Source of the DNA: Ferrimonas senticii DSM 18821 | GTDB taxonomy: Bacteria > Pseudomonadota > Gammaproteobacteria > Enterobacterales > Shewanellaceae | DNA: 64,000 nt | Assembly: GCF_000422665.1 (NCBI RefSeq) | Contig: NZ_KE383899.1 | Coordinates: forward strand, 136,915-200,914 | Direction of reading: 5' to 3' | In this document: positions 27,157-35,132 of the stretch, one piece after another | Layout of the letters: each line of letters opens with the position of its first letter | Position numbering within the stretch: position 1 is the first letter of the stretch | The notes under the pieces: model-generated | Seen by the model: the letters and a program-made list of their open reading frames with translations, nothing else | Databases searched by the model: none | What the model was told of the DNA's origin: nothing | Program-made: the position numbers and the translations under genes

Positions 27157-29019
27157 GTGGCTGCCGAACTCGGGCTGTTTCTATTAATTATCGGTACCGT
27201 ACTGAGCATTGCTCGGGCGTTATTGCCATTGGTGCCCTCCTTGCAGTACCAAGGCCATCTATTGATGCGCTTAAGTGCCAGCTGCATCACTGTGTCACTG
27301 CTGGTGCTGGGTTACTGCTTCTTAGTCGATGATTTTTCGGTGGCCTACGTTGCCAACCACTCCAACAGTCATCTCGCGCCCTATTTTAAAATCGCCGCGG
27401 TTTGGGGCAGCCACGAAGGTTCGATGCTGCTGTGGTTAACCGCGAAGGTGATCTGTGCGGTGATCATCGACCGCCGTGACCGCTTCGGTTATGACGCCAG
27501 CACCGTGATGGCGGCAATCTCCTCTGGCTTTGGGCTGTTCCTGTTATTGACCTCTAACCCGTTTGCGCGGCTGCTACCCGAGGTGCCGATTGAGGGCCGC
27601 GATCTCAACCCAATGCTGCAAAACATCGGGCTGATTCTGCACCCGCCGTTGGTCTTCTTCGGTTATGTCGCGATGGCGGTATTGTTTGCTGGCACCTGCG
27701 CCATGCTGTACCGCGCCGAGTTAGTTGAAAAACAGTTGCCGTGGCTACGACGCTGGGCGTTAGTGGGCTGGCTGCTGCTGACTGGCGGCAACCTGTTTGG
27801 CTCTTGGTGGGCCTACAGCCAGTTAGGTTGGGGCGGCTGGTGGTTCTGGGATCCAGTGGAAAACTCCTCGTTTATCCCTTGGCTTATTAGCACCGCCCTG
27901 CTGCACAGCTTGTACTTAAATCGTCGCGGCCAACTGCAATTGACCACTCTACTGCTGTGTCTGTTGGCGTTCTGTTTGTCGCTGCTGGGCACCTTCTTAG
28001 TGCGTTCTGGGGTGATCCAATCGGTGCATGCCTTTGCCGCCGATCCAAGCCGCGGTTACAGCATTCTGCTGCTATTGGCCGCGGTCACCATCAGCGGTTT
28101 TACCCTGTTTGCTAAAAACGCCGAGAAGCTGCTGCAACAACAAGCTGGCAGCGATCTAAGCGGTCGTAATGGCATCCTTACCGTGGCGGTCGTGCTGATT
28201 GTAGTGGCCACCGTGGCAGTGGTGTTAGGCACTATCTACCCGCTGATCTTCTCGGCGTTGAACCTAGGTGCAATCTCGGTCGGACCACCGTACTTCAACG
28301 CCATCTTTGTGCCGATCACCATTGCTTGTGCGTTGTTGATCTCCTGGATTATGTGGCCAAGTAGACCGGTGCAGATCGGCTTAGCCGTAATCGCTGCGGC
28401 CTTGGCTTCGGCGCTGAACTGGGGTGTTGCCACTGAACCGTACTGGTTGCTGTGGTTAGGTGCCTTTGGCGCCAGCGTGCTGCTACCAAGCTGCGTCTAT
28501 TCATTAGTCCGCCGCAACCAAAGTTGGCCGGCATGGCTCGCCCATACCGGACTGGCGGTGGCGATCATCAGCGCCACCACGGTTTCCAACTTTGAACAGG
28601 CAGCGATGGTGCAAATGGGCCCAGGCGAAGGCCGCTTTGTTGGCGATATCGCCTTTGTGATGGAGTCTGTCGATACCGTTACGGGTCGTGGCTTTACCGC
28701 TGAACAAGCCACCGTGCGTTTGGAAGATCAACAGGGTAACCAACTGGGCTACCTGTACCCGCAACGCAAACTGTTTGGCGCCACCAACATGCAGATCACC
28801 GAAGCGGCGGTGCAGCAAACGGTGTTTGAGGATCGCTACTTATCGATGGGGCCAGCACTGGAGTCCGGTCGCCATCTGCTGCGGATCAGCCGCAAGCCGA
28901 TGATCAACGGCCTGTGGTTTGGTGGCTTTTTGATGCTACTCGGTGGCACTGTCGCCATCGCTCAGCGTCGTCGCCACGTGCCACAAGCTGACACGGTAAA
29001 GGAGCCAGCATGCGCCTAA
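27157..29019 (+). CDS. CcmF/NrfE-like cytochrome c haem lyase subunit of the sir system
   Basis: Inner-membrane haem lyase core (620 residues, about 14-15 hydrophobic segments). The haem-handling WWD motif GWGGWWFWDPVENSSFIPW is at ~223-240, and conserved stretches WGSHEGSMLLW and LLGTFLVRSGVIQSVHAFA are present. GTG at 27157 is chosen because AGGAG lies 7 nt upstream; a TTG ten codons earlier lies inside the leader hairpin. Placed divergently from sirA with NrfF- and TlpA-like partners, it is probably the dedicated lyase for the CX15CH haem (NrfE-like member of Shewanella sirEFG). Confidence 0.93.
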   Translation: MAAELGLFLLIIGTVLSIARALLPLVPSLQYQGHLLMRLSASCITVSLLVLGYCFLVDDFSVAYVANHSNSHLAPYFKIAAVWGSHEGSMLLWLTAKVICAVIIDRRDRFGYDASTVMAAISSGFGLFLLLTSNPFARLLPEVPIEGRDLNPMLQNIGLILHPPLVFFGYVAMAVLFAGTCAMLYRAELVEKQLPWLRRWALVGWLLLTGGNLFGSWWAYSQLGWGGWWFWDPVENSSFIPWLISTALLHSLYLNRRGQLQLTTLLLCLLAFCLSLLGTFLVRSGVIQSVHAFAADPSRGYSILLLLAAVTISGFTLFAKNAEKLLQQQAGSDLSGRNGILTVAVVLIVVATVAVVLGTIYPLIFSALNLGAISVGPPYFNAIFVPITIACALLISWIMWPSRPVQIGLAVIAAALASALNWGVATEPYWLLWLGAFGASVLLPSCVYSLVRRNQSWPAWLAHTGLAVAIISATTVSNFEQAAMVQMGPGEGRFVGDIAFVMESVDTVTGRGFTAEQATVRLEDQQGNQLGYLYPQRKLFGATNMQITEAAVQQTVFEDRYLSMGPALESGRHLLRISRKPMINGLWFGGFLMLLGGTVAIAQRRRHVPQADTVKEPACA

Positions 29020-29396
29020 TTAACCGCCTTGCGGTCGCCCTATTGACGCTGACACTTTCCGTTGTCGCCCCACTACAAGCGGCGCCATCACTGGCTGAGC
29101 GTGCCCATGGTATCGCCATGGAACTGCGAGATCCGGCCTCGACCAACCTAACCTTGGCCGAGTCGGAAACTCAGATCGCTTATGAACTGAAAGCGCGCAT
29201 CGCCCAGATGTTGGCGGAAGGCCAAAGCAAAACTCAGATCGTTGACAGCTTAGCCGAACGTTACGGCCAGCAGATCCGCTATCAACCCCCATTTAATGCC
29301 GCCACTGCTGTGCTGTGGCTTACTCCTGTGGTGCTGCTACTGCTGTTACTTAGCGGAATGTGGTGGCGCCACCGTTCTGTCAAGAGGAACTCATGA
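29010..29396 (+). CDS. CcmH/NrfF-like protein lacking the LRCxxC cysteines
   Basis: A 128-residue protein with a signal peptide (to ~24), the CcmH three-helix fold region (IAMELRDPAS, ETQIAYELKARIAQMLAEGQSKTQIVDSLAERYG) and a C-terminal transmembrane segment. Canonical CcmH/NrfF has LRCPxC; here it reads L39-R40-D41-P42-A43-S44, so both redox cysteines are replaced. It overlaps the CcmF-like gene by 10 bp (AAAGGAG upstream). It probably acts as a structural lyase subunit, with thiol reduction done by the next gene. Confidence 0.85.
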   Translation: MRLINRLAVALLTLTLSVVAPLQAAPSLAERAHGIAMELRDPASTNLTLAESETQIAYELKARIAQMLAEGQSKTQIVDSLAERYGQQIRYQPPFNAATAVLWLTPVVLLLLLLSGMWWRHRSVKRNS

Positions 29397-30022
29397 TCTC
29401 TGTAACATCGTCCATGCACGCTCTGCGCCGCAGCGTTAAGGTATTGTCGTTAGCGGCACTGTTGGTCGCCCCGCAAGCCCTGTCTGCCCATCTGCCAAAG
29501 GTATACAGCACCGGCGAGCAGATTGAAAAACCATGGCAGCTGTCGCGCTTTGTGGAATACACCAACGCCCGCAAGCCACCGGTTGTGCCGTTCGTCGATA
29601 AAGCCGGTAATGAAGTGACCCTTAGCCAGTTTGGCGGCAAACTGACCATGGTTAATATCTGGGCGACCTGGTGTATCCCGTGCTGGCGAGAACTGCCGGA
29701 GTTGATTGAGCTGCAACAGCACTTCGCCGGTCAGCCATTCCATATTCAGCCAATCAACGTGGATGAAGACCAATCGGTGGTAGCGCCGCTGATCACCAAG
29801 TACAAGATGGATCACGTACCAACCTGGATGGATACCAAAGGCGACTTTATCCATATCGCGGTGATCGATACCGTACCAGCCAGTTACTTCTTCGATGGTA
29901 ATGGCAACTTGGTTGGCCACATTCGTGGCTACATCGATTGGCTGGAGCCAGCGGTGCAAGAGTACGTCGGCAAACTTATCAACAAGTACGCCGAGCCTAA
30001 CTTTGTTCAGGCTGAAGGCTAA
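29393..30022 (+). CDS. TlpA-like thioredoxin-fold thiol reductase
   Basis: A 209-residue periplasmic protein with an N-terminal signal/anchor (SVKVLSLAALLVAPQALSA) and a TlpA/ResA-type thioredoxin domain. The active site is WATWCIPCWRELPE (CxxC at ~93-96), with the cis-proline loop IDTVPASYFFDGNG. The start ATG overlaps the previous stop as ATGA and has AGAGGAA upstream. It likely keeps the SirA haem-binding cysteines reduced, standing in for the missing cysteines of the NrfF-like partner. Confidence 0.88.
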   Translation: MISVTSSMHALRRSVKVLSLAALLVAPQALSAHLPKVYSTGEQIEKPWQLSRFVEYTNARKPPVVPFVDKAGNEVTLSQFGGKLTMVNIWATWCIPCWRELPELIELQQHFAGQPFHIQPINVDEDQSVVAPLITKYKMDHVPTWMDTKGDFIHIAVIDTVPASYFFDGNGNLVGHIRGYIDWLEPAVQEYVGKLINKYAEPNFVQAEG

Positions 30023-30035
30023 CCCCCGATAAAAC

Positions 30036-30068
30036 AAACGCGGCGCTCACTGAGCGCCGCGTTTTTTA
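30036..30068. terminator. Bidirectional terminator after the haem lyase operon
   Basis: GC-rich stem ACGCGGCGCTC/GAGCGCCGCGT (30038-30061) with a T run on the right (30062-30067) and A-rich sequence on the left, so it serves both the rightward sir genes and the leftward small membrane gene, whose stop codon lies in the T run. Confidence 0.88.
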
Positions 30069-30290
30069 TGATGTTCTGTAATGTTGCTGCAAGTAGTAGA
30101 TATTGATGCAGACGATAAAAGCGTTAACTAATGCCACCGGCCAAGCGCTGATGGCACTGCCATAGGCGACAAATAAGATTGCACCGGTCAGATTCCACCA
30201 ACGCAGTTTGACCATATCGGACATCATCAATGACACGGCAATGGTAATCGACGCGGCGTAGCCGACCCACTGCCAATACTCTGCGGTCAT
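30066..30290 (-). CDS. Small inner-membrane protein (YgjV/CBU_0592-like)
   Basis: A 74-residue protein with two to three hydrophobic segments (WVGYAASITIAVSLMMSDMVKLRWWNLTGAILFVAYGSA...). The pattern MSDMVKLRWWNL..G is seen in small membrane proteins with PQ-loop-like topology. The ATG at 30290 has AGAGGAA 5 nt upstream; upstream in-frame extension would overlap the YbjN gene. Function unknown. Confidence 0.7.
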   Translation of the reverse strand: MTAEYWQWVGYAASITIAVSLMMSDMVKLRWWNLTGAILFVAYGSAISAWPVALVNAFIVCINIYYLQQHYRTS

Positions 30291-30304
30291 GGCTGTTCCT
30301 CTGG

Positions 30305-30829
30305 TTACATACTCGGCGTGGCTGGGCCTGTGGCTGGAGCATCGCTGCCTGAAGGCTGATAACCCATCTGCTGCGAGAACTGCTGCATCGAGGCAAACCA
30401 CCACTCGATGGTATCGGCAAAATTGCTGCGGCTCACCCCCAGATGCAGATTGACCGCCATCTCGATGGTGGGATCGCCCTCATCATCAAAAAACGCCTTG
30501 CCGTAGCGGCTGTTGCTGTTCCAGCGGTTGATCGCTCGCATGTCCATGCCGGGGTTTTGCCAAGCGGCATTAAAAATCAGATCACGACAATTTTGACCCG
30601 CTTCGCAGCCGTAAAAACTGACGGTATAGATGGCGCCTTGGTAGGAGCCGATAATCAACGGATCGCCAACGCCGTCACGGTCAATCACTGCATCCCCGTG
30701 CACCTGCATCATCGACAGCAGATTATCAGGATCACTGGCATCGACTAAGGATTCCGCGGCGAGCGACGGGCTGTATAGCGTGGGAACAAAAAAGGCGGCC
30801 ATCACAGCCGCCAGAGGCAATCGAAACAT
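30305..30829 (-). CDS. YbjN-domain periplasmic protein
   Basis: A 174-residue protein with a signal peptide (MFRLPLAAVMAAFFVPTLYSPSLAAE) and a YbjN fold: DNLLSMMQVHGDAVIDRD, IYTVSFYGCEAGQNCRDLIFNAAW, INRWNSNSRYGKAFFDDEGDP. The two cysteines of GCEAGQNC probably form a disulfide. The C-terminus is Pro/Ala/Ser rich. YbjN proteins resemble type III secretion chaperones in fold, but the periplasmic versions have no assigned role. It lies 14 bp upstream of the small membrane gene. Confidence 0.78.
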   Translation of the reverse strand: MFRLPLAAVMAAFFVPTLYSPSLAAESLVDASDPDNLLSMMQVHGDAVIDRDGVGDPLIIGSYQGAIYTVSFYGCEAGQNCRDLIFNAAWQNPGMDMRAINRWNSNSRYGKAFFDDEGDPTIEMAVNLHLGVSRSNFADTIEWWFASMQQFSQQMGYQPSGSDAPATGPATPSM

Positions 30830-30907
30830 TGCTACACCTCATGCACTTGCTTACCTATAACCCTAGGTCAAAAAGCGCGCAAAAGCCGTGCACCATGTTT
30901 GCAGATA

Positions 30908-31597
30908 TTACTGAAACAGCGCTATCTCATCGGCACTCAGGTAGCGCCAGTCGCCCACAGCCAACTCGGGATCCAGCGCAATCGCCCCGACCTGCTCACG
31001 GTGCAGGCCAACCACCTTGTTGCCCAGCGCCGCAAACATCCGTTTAACTTGATGGTATTTGCCCTCGATGATGGTGATCCGTACCTCCGTGTCACTCAAC
31101 CGCTCTAGCGTCGCTGGGCGAGTTAACCCATCACCATGAAGCTCAACGCCAGCGTGCAGTTGGGCCTCCGCGTCGGCAACCAAAGGCTCGGCCAACTGCA
31201 CTAGGTAAGTTTTGCTGCAGTGAAAGTTGGGCGAGGTGATGCGGTGGCACCACTGGCCATCTTCAGACAACAGCACCAAACCGGTGGTATCGACGTCCAG
31301 TCGCCCCGCTATCCGCAGCGTATCGGTACGCGGCAGGCCAATCAGCTGCAGCACCGACGGGTACAGTTCATCAATGTTGGAACACAGATACTCTTTCGGC
31401 TTGTGCAACATCAGATAGCGAGTGTTGATGGCACCGACGGTCTCGCCATACCAACAGACATCGGTATCGTCCGACACTTTAAAGCCCGGATCGTTAATTA
31501 CCACGCCATCGCAGGTGATGGCCCCGGCTTTTAACTCTCGTTTGGCAAGGCTGCGGGTCAATTCAGTGTTATCGGCGAGAAATTTGTCTAGGCGCAT
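30908..31597 (-). CDS. rsuA: 16S rRNA pseudouridine-516 synthase RsuA
   Basis: Makes pseudouridine at position 516 of 16S rRNA. An N-terminal S4 RNA-binding domain (MRLDKFLADNTELTRSLAKRELKAGAITCDG) is followed by the catalytic domain with GRLDVDTTGLVLL (catalytic Asp in RLD) and the C-terminal IIEGKYHQVKRMFAALGNKVVGLHR. The 229 residues match the family. Confidence 0.92.
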   Translation of the reverse strand: MRLDKFLADNTELTRSLAKRELKAGAITCDGVVINDPGFKVSDDTDVCWYGETVGAINTRYLMLHKPKEYLCSNIDELYPSVLQLIGLPRTDTLRIAGRLDVDTTGLVLLSEDGQWCHRITSPNFHCSKTYLVQLAEPLVADAEAQLHAGVELHGDGLTRPATLERLSDTEVRITIIEGKYHQVKRMFAALGNKVVGLHREQVGAIALDPELAVGDWRYLSADEIALFQ

Positions 31598-31602
31598 AGA
31601 AG

Positions 31603-31695
31603 TTATTGAGTTGAGGTAGAACGGCGCCGCACCACAAGGCCGCGGCAGTGCAGCAGGATGATAGCAGAGAGCAGCGCCAGCACCGCGTAAATCAT
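31603..31695 (-). CDS. Possible 30-residue single-pass membrane peptide
   Basis: A short ORF starting MIYAVLALLSAIILLHCRG and ending in a basic tail (VVRRRSTSTQ). One hydrophobic helix followed by positive residues is typical of small membrane proteins. It fills the gap between the DUF3131 gene and rsuA, all on one strand. The ribosome site is weak, so it may not be translated. Confidence 0.3.
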   Translation of the reverse strand: MIYAVLALLSAIILLHCRGLVVRRRSTSTQ

Positions 31696-31718
31696 GCTGA
31701 TGCTCAGCCGTTCAACAA

Positions 31719-33110
31719 CTAGGGCGCTATTGATAGCAGCCCTTGGTTACCATTATGGACATACAGCAGCGCGGTTAAGATCACCGCATTGGTATTGAGG
31801 TTGCGACTGCGATTGACGGCATCGTCCACCATGATGCCGCTATCCCAACCATCACTGTGATGCAGTTGCTGCGCTTGCTGCCACAGCGCCCGCCCAAGCG
31901 GATCATCCGCCAGTACCGCCAGCGCCACCGCGCATTTGCTGCTTAGCCGCTGGCTGCGACTGGTCGGCTTACCAAGGTAATCGGTACTCTGCCACGGCTC
32001 GCCCTGATAGTGCAGGTTGTTATACAAAAACCACGGCGGCCAAGCGATGGCATCTTCACCGACACAGCTTAACTGTGCCTGCTGGCGATAACGATTGGCA
32101 TGGGCTTGACGCAAGTGTTGATAGTCCTGCTCCATCGCTGGCGGCAGTGCGCCAAATTCCAACTTGGCCAAATAGTAGGGATCACTGGTTAAAAACGGCC
32201 GCGGGCGCCGATCAAACGGCAACAGCGTGGCTGCCACCCGCGCCCGTTGCTGGCTCTGGCGCGCCAGCGCTTTGGCCACCGGCAACTCCCATAGCGCCAA
32301 TGCCATCGCCGCGTATTGCTCATAGCCGAGCCGTCCCTCTTGATAACGCCGCTCGTGACCACGGCTAAAACGCGCCCCTTGCAGCTCGCCCTGATTGACC
32401 AGCAGCGGCAACTGCCAAGCAGCAATCACCGCAGCGACTGGCGTTTGCAACTGCGGCTGACGCCGCTGCAAAATCGCCAGCCACCCCAGCGCTCGGGCAA
32501 TATCCAAGGCCGACCAACCGCTGCCATTACGCTGACGGTTACTGGCTTGCACCACGGGCTTAGCGCTGTCGGTGTGGTAGCTACGATTCGGCAGCTTGCC
32601 ATCGTACAGCGGCATCTGCGCCAAGGTGGTCAGCAACCGCCGCATGCGCAGATCAAACTCGGCGTTATCAATAAGCCCAAGCTCGTAAGCGGCGACGGTA
32701 CCGGCGATAACACTGGCCACATCCCACAAGGTGGTTTCACGATAACCCGCGACCGAATTGACCAAGCCCGTGGCCGTTTGATATTCCCTTTGAAAGTAAC
32801 CCCAAGCACGGCTTGCCATCTGCCGCTGCAAGGGCGTCAACGCATCAAACATTGGCACCACATGCGCTTGCAGCGATAACATCTGCATCTCCGGCGGCGC
32901 CACACTCGACAGCCGCTGAGGCGCCGCTTTGATCGGCTCTGCGACTGGCACCATTCCGCGAACATTCAGTCCCGGTTCTTGCAACTGCTGCTGATGTTCG
33001 CCGCCGGAGATCTGCGAGCGATCCGCCAACTTGGTGTCTGCCGCTGCCAGCGGCAGCGCCGCCTGCAACATGATGTAGATGGCGATGGTCGCCCATCGGT
33101 TATTGGTCAC
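31719..33110 (-). CDS. DUF3131 domain periplasmic protein
   Basis: A 464-residue exported protein. A signal segment (WATIAIYIMLQAALPLAAA) is followed by the DUF3131 region (QRQMASRAWGYFQREYQTATGLVNSVAGYRETTLWDVASVIAGTVAAYELGLI ... LPNRSYHTDSAKP). The predicted fold is an alpha/alpha toroid resembling glucoamylase-like proteins, so a carbohydrate role is possible but unproven. GTG at 33110 has AGGAG 5 nt upstream; the longer frame to 33206 has no such site. Confidence 0.75.
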   Translation of the reverse strand: MTNNRWATIAIYIMLQAALPLAAADTKLADRSQISGGEHQQQLQEPGLNVRGMVPVAEPIKAAPQRLSSVAPPEMQMLSLQAHVVPMFDALTPLQRQMASRAWGYFQREYQTATGLVNSVAGYRETTLWDVASVIAGTVAAYELGLIDNAEFDLRMRRLLTTLAQMPLYDGKLPNRSYHTDSAKPVVQASNRQRNGSGWSALDIARALGWLAILQRRQPQLQTPVAAVIAAWQLPLLVNQGELQGARFSRGHERRYQEGRLGYEQYAAMALALWELPVAKALARQSQQRARVAATLLPFDRRPRPFLTSDPYYLAKLEFGALPPAMEQDYQHLRQAHANRYRQQAQLSCVGEDAIAWPPWFLYNNLHYQGEPWQSTDYLGKPTSRSQRLSSKCAVALAVLADDPLGRALWQQAQQLHHSDGWDSGIMVDDAVNRSRNLNTNAVILTALLYVHNGNQGLLSIAP

Positions 33111-33225
33111 CCGCGCTCCTTGCGTTTGGTTACTCGACGTTGCTGCGACTCCTGTCTCAATAATAGTTGCCGCAAGCACAACAAATCGCCGTATAGTCAA
33201 CGACAAACCTCAACGGAAGATAATA

Positions 33226-33720
33226 ATGGATAAGGTGTTTTGGCTGGTGCCAGGGCAGATCGCCGGTCGCAGTGGCCCTAATAAAGATCCGTGGCAGCTG
33301 AGTGACTTTGCTGATGCTGGCTTCGATCTGGTGGTGTCGCTGAACTGCGCCAGCGGCGTTGATGTCAGCGAGCTCGACCGCTATGGCATTGATCACCTGC
33401 ATGTCGAGCTGCCACCGAATATCCCGCCGCAAGCGGGCGACGCCAAGTGCTGCGCCGACGGTTTGAATCACGCTTGGCAACAACTGCAGCCACGGTTAGC
33501 GCAGGGACAAACGGTGCTGATCCATTGCCGCAGCGGCAAAGACCGCACCGGCATGTTGATGGCGTATTTAGTGATGCAACTGCACAAGGTGGCGCCAGCA
33601 GAAGCGATCGCACACGTGTTGCAGGTCCGCCCAATCGCCTTGAGCGCCGAAGGCTGGCACAGCATGGCACTGCAAGTGCTAAGCGAGCTAGAACCGCAAC
33701 TCGGGCAATTCTCAGCGTGA
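33226..33720 (+). CDS. Dual-specificity protein phosphatase-like enzyme
   Basis: A 164-residue cysteine phosphatase with the P-loop HCRSGKDRTG (HCxxGxxRT signature), a WLVPGQIAGRSGPNKDPW start and a general-acid-type loop. The ATG at 33226 follows GGAAG. It faces the DUF3131 gene divergently. Similar bacterial enzymes act on phosphotyrosine proteins or on inositol/other phosphates; the substrate is not evident. Confidence 0.83.
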   Translation: MDKVFWLVPGQIAGRSGPNKDPWQLSDFADAGFDLVVSLNCASGVDVSELDRYGIDHLHVELPPNIPPQAGDAKCCADGLNHAWQQLQPRLAQGQTVLIHCRSGKDRTGMLMAYLVMQLHKVAPAEAIAHVLQVRPIALSAEGWHSMALQVLSELEPQLGQFSA

Positions 33721-33803
33721 TCCCGCAAGCTGTGAGACAGTTAACGCTATATTTTCTTGCCAACGCCGATAATCGCGCCGTTATTCACCAGTGAAACAGA
33801 ACC

Positions 33804-34214
33804 ATGCCAAAACAGAAAACCGTTAGTGACCGTGAGTTTTACCTGCTGCGCTCCGGCAAAACCATTCTTCGCGCCCTGCATGTGGTCGGCATCGTTGGCG
33901 GCGCTGGTGGCTTTATCTATGGCCTTGATATTGAACAGTGGCGCAACTGGTGGATCTTGGCGATGATCAGCGGCGTGCTGCTGATGGCGTGGGAGATTTG
34001 GCGGTCACCGCTGTGGGCGGTGCAGCTTAAAGGCGCCTGTACCATCGGCAAGGTGGGGCTTCTGGCACTGTGCTACCCCTACCCCTCGCTGGCGCCATAC
34101 CTGTACAGCTTTATTGCCCTGTTATCGGTATTCATCGCCCACGGCCCCGGTAACTTTCGCCACTACTCGCTGTGGCATCGCCGGGTTCTTGGTGGCAAAG
34201 AGATCAAAGGCTAA
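33804..34214 (+). CDS. Small polytopic membrane protein, unknown function
   Basis: 136 residues with three to four hydrophobic helices (ILRALHVVGIVGGAGGFIYGL, WWILAMISGVLLMAWEIW, GKVGLLALCYPYPSLAPYLYSFIALLSVFIAHG). The end FRHYSLWHRRVLGG is conserved-looking. No known family was recognised. It is 5 bp upstream of the methyltransferase gene, suggesting co-transcription. Confidence 0.7.
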   Translation: MPKQKTVSDREFYLLRSGKTILRALHVVGIVGGAGGFIYGLDIEQWRNWWILAMISGVLLMAWEIWRSPLWAVQLKGACTIGKVGLLALCYPYPSLAPYLYSFIALLSVFIAHGPGNFRHYSLWHRRVLGGKEIKG

Positions 34215-34219
34215 CCCAG

Positions 34220-34753
34220 ATGCACGATTCCCTGACGCCAAGCCCGCTGTTGCTGAAGCACCTTGAGCAGCTGCAACGACTGCCGGCAGGACCGGTGCTG
34301 GATCTGGCCTGCGGCGGTGGCCGCAATGGCTTGTGGCTGTCACAACAGGGGCTGCCGATGTGGTTTTGTGATTGCAGCGATGAGGCGCTAACGCTGGTAA
34401 CGCAGCGGTTAGCGGATCAACAATTGAACGCGGTGCTGTGGCATCAGGATCTTGAAACTGGCAGCAACCCCTTTGCCGGTCGCCGCTTCGCCGCAATTAT
34501 CTGCCATCACTATCTGCATCGACCGCTGCTGCCATGGCTAGCGCAAGCGCTGTTGCCCGGAGGGGTATTGGTCTATGAAACCTTCACCATCGAACAAGCC
34601 AGCATCGGTCGACCGCGTAACCCCGACTTTTTATTGCAACCCGGCGAATTGGCCAAAGCCTTTGCCAGTTGGTCGCAGATCCACTACCGTGAAGGAAAGC
34701 TGACCAATCCAGAGCGCTACCTGGCCCAACTGGTGGCGCGCAAACCGGAGTAG
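34220..34753 (+). CDS. SAM-dependent methyltransferase (TehB/class I type)
   Basis: A 177-residue class I methyltransferase. Motif I is VLDLACGGGRNGLWLSQQG, followed by the acidic CDCSDEAL loop, FAAIICHHYLHRPLLPWL and LLPGGVLVYETFTIEQ. ATG 34220 (MHDSLTPSPLLL) lies 5 bp after the upstream stop with AAAGG upstream. Substrate unknown; resembles TehB-like tellurite/small-molecule methyltransferases. Confidence 0.8.
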   Translation: MHDSLTPSPLLLKHLEQLQRLPAGPVLDLACGGGRNGLWLSQQGLPMWFCDCSDEALTLVTQRLADQQLNAVLWHQDLETGSNPFAGRRFAAIICHHYLHRPLLPWLAQALLPGGVLVYETFTIEQASIGRPRNPDFLLQPGELAKAFASWSQIHYREGKLTNPERYLAQLVARKPE

Positions 34754-35046
34754 TGCCGATGCTGCAGTGGTACCCCAACCAGATAAAAATTGGCGCCGCC
34801 CCCGCGCTGACCTTGGTGATGGTGGCGCTAGCGCTGCTGGGGCGATTGCTGCCGCCAAGCAATCTAATCCTATGGCCACTGATGGCAACGCTGCCACTGA
34901 TCGCCTTAGTGCATCTGTGGCTGATGGTGGATGATGAGGTGATGGATCGCCTCGACGCGTTCTTCTACGCCTTGGTTCACCTGCCACTGGCGTTCGTGGT
35001 GTGGACCTTCTCGATTGTGTTCGCCAGCGGCAGCAATATTTTTTAG
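34753..35046 (+). CDS. Small membrane protein, unknown function
   Basis: 97 residues (95 if ATG 34759 is used) with three hydrophobic helices (AAPALTLVMVALALLGRLL, LILWPLMATLPLIALVHLWLMV, AFFYALVHLPLAFVVWTFSIVFA). The GTG start shares a base with the methyltransferase stop (TAGTG), implying coupled translation. No family recognised. Confidence 0.65.
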   Translation: MPMLQWYPNQIKIGAAPALTLVMVALALLGRLLPPSNLILWPLMATLPLIALVHLWLMVDDEVMDRLDAFFYALVHLPLAFVVWTFSIVFASGSNIF

Positions 35047-35132
35047 CCGCCTCGCTCAAGCTCCGCTAAAGATAGTTGCTAAGTGGCGCGGTTTTTTCTA
35101 CCGTGGCGCCCTCGCTTTTCTGGAGTATCCCG

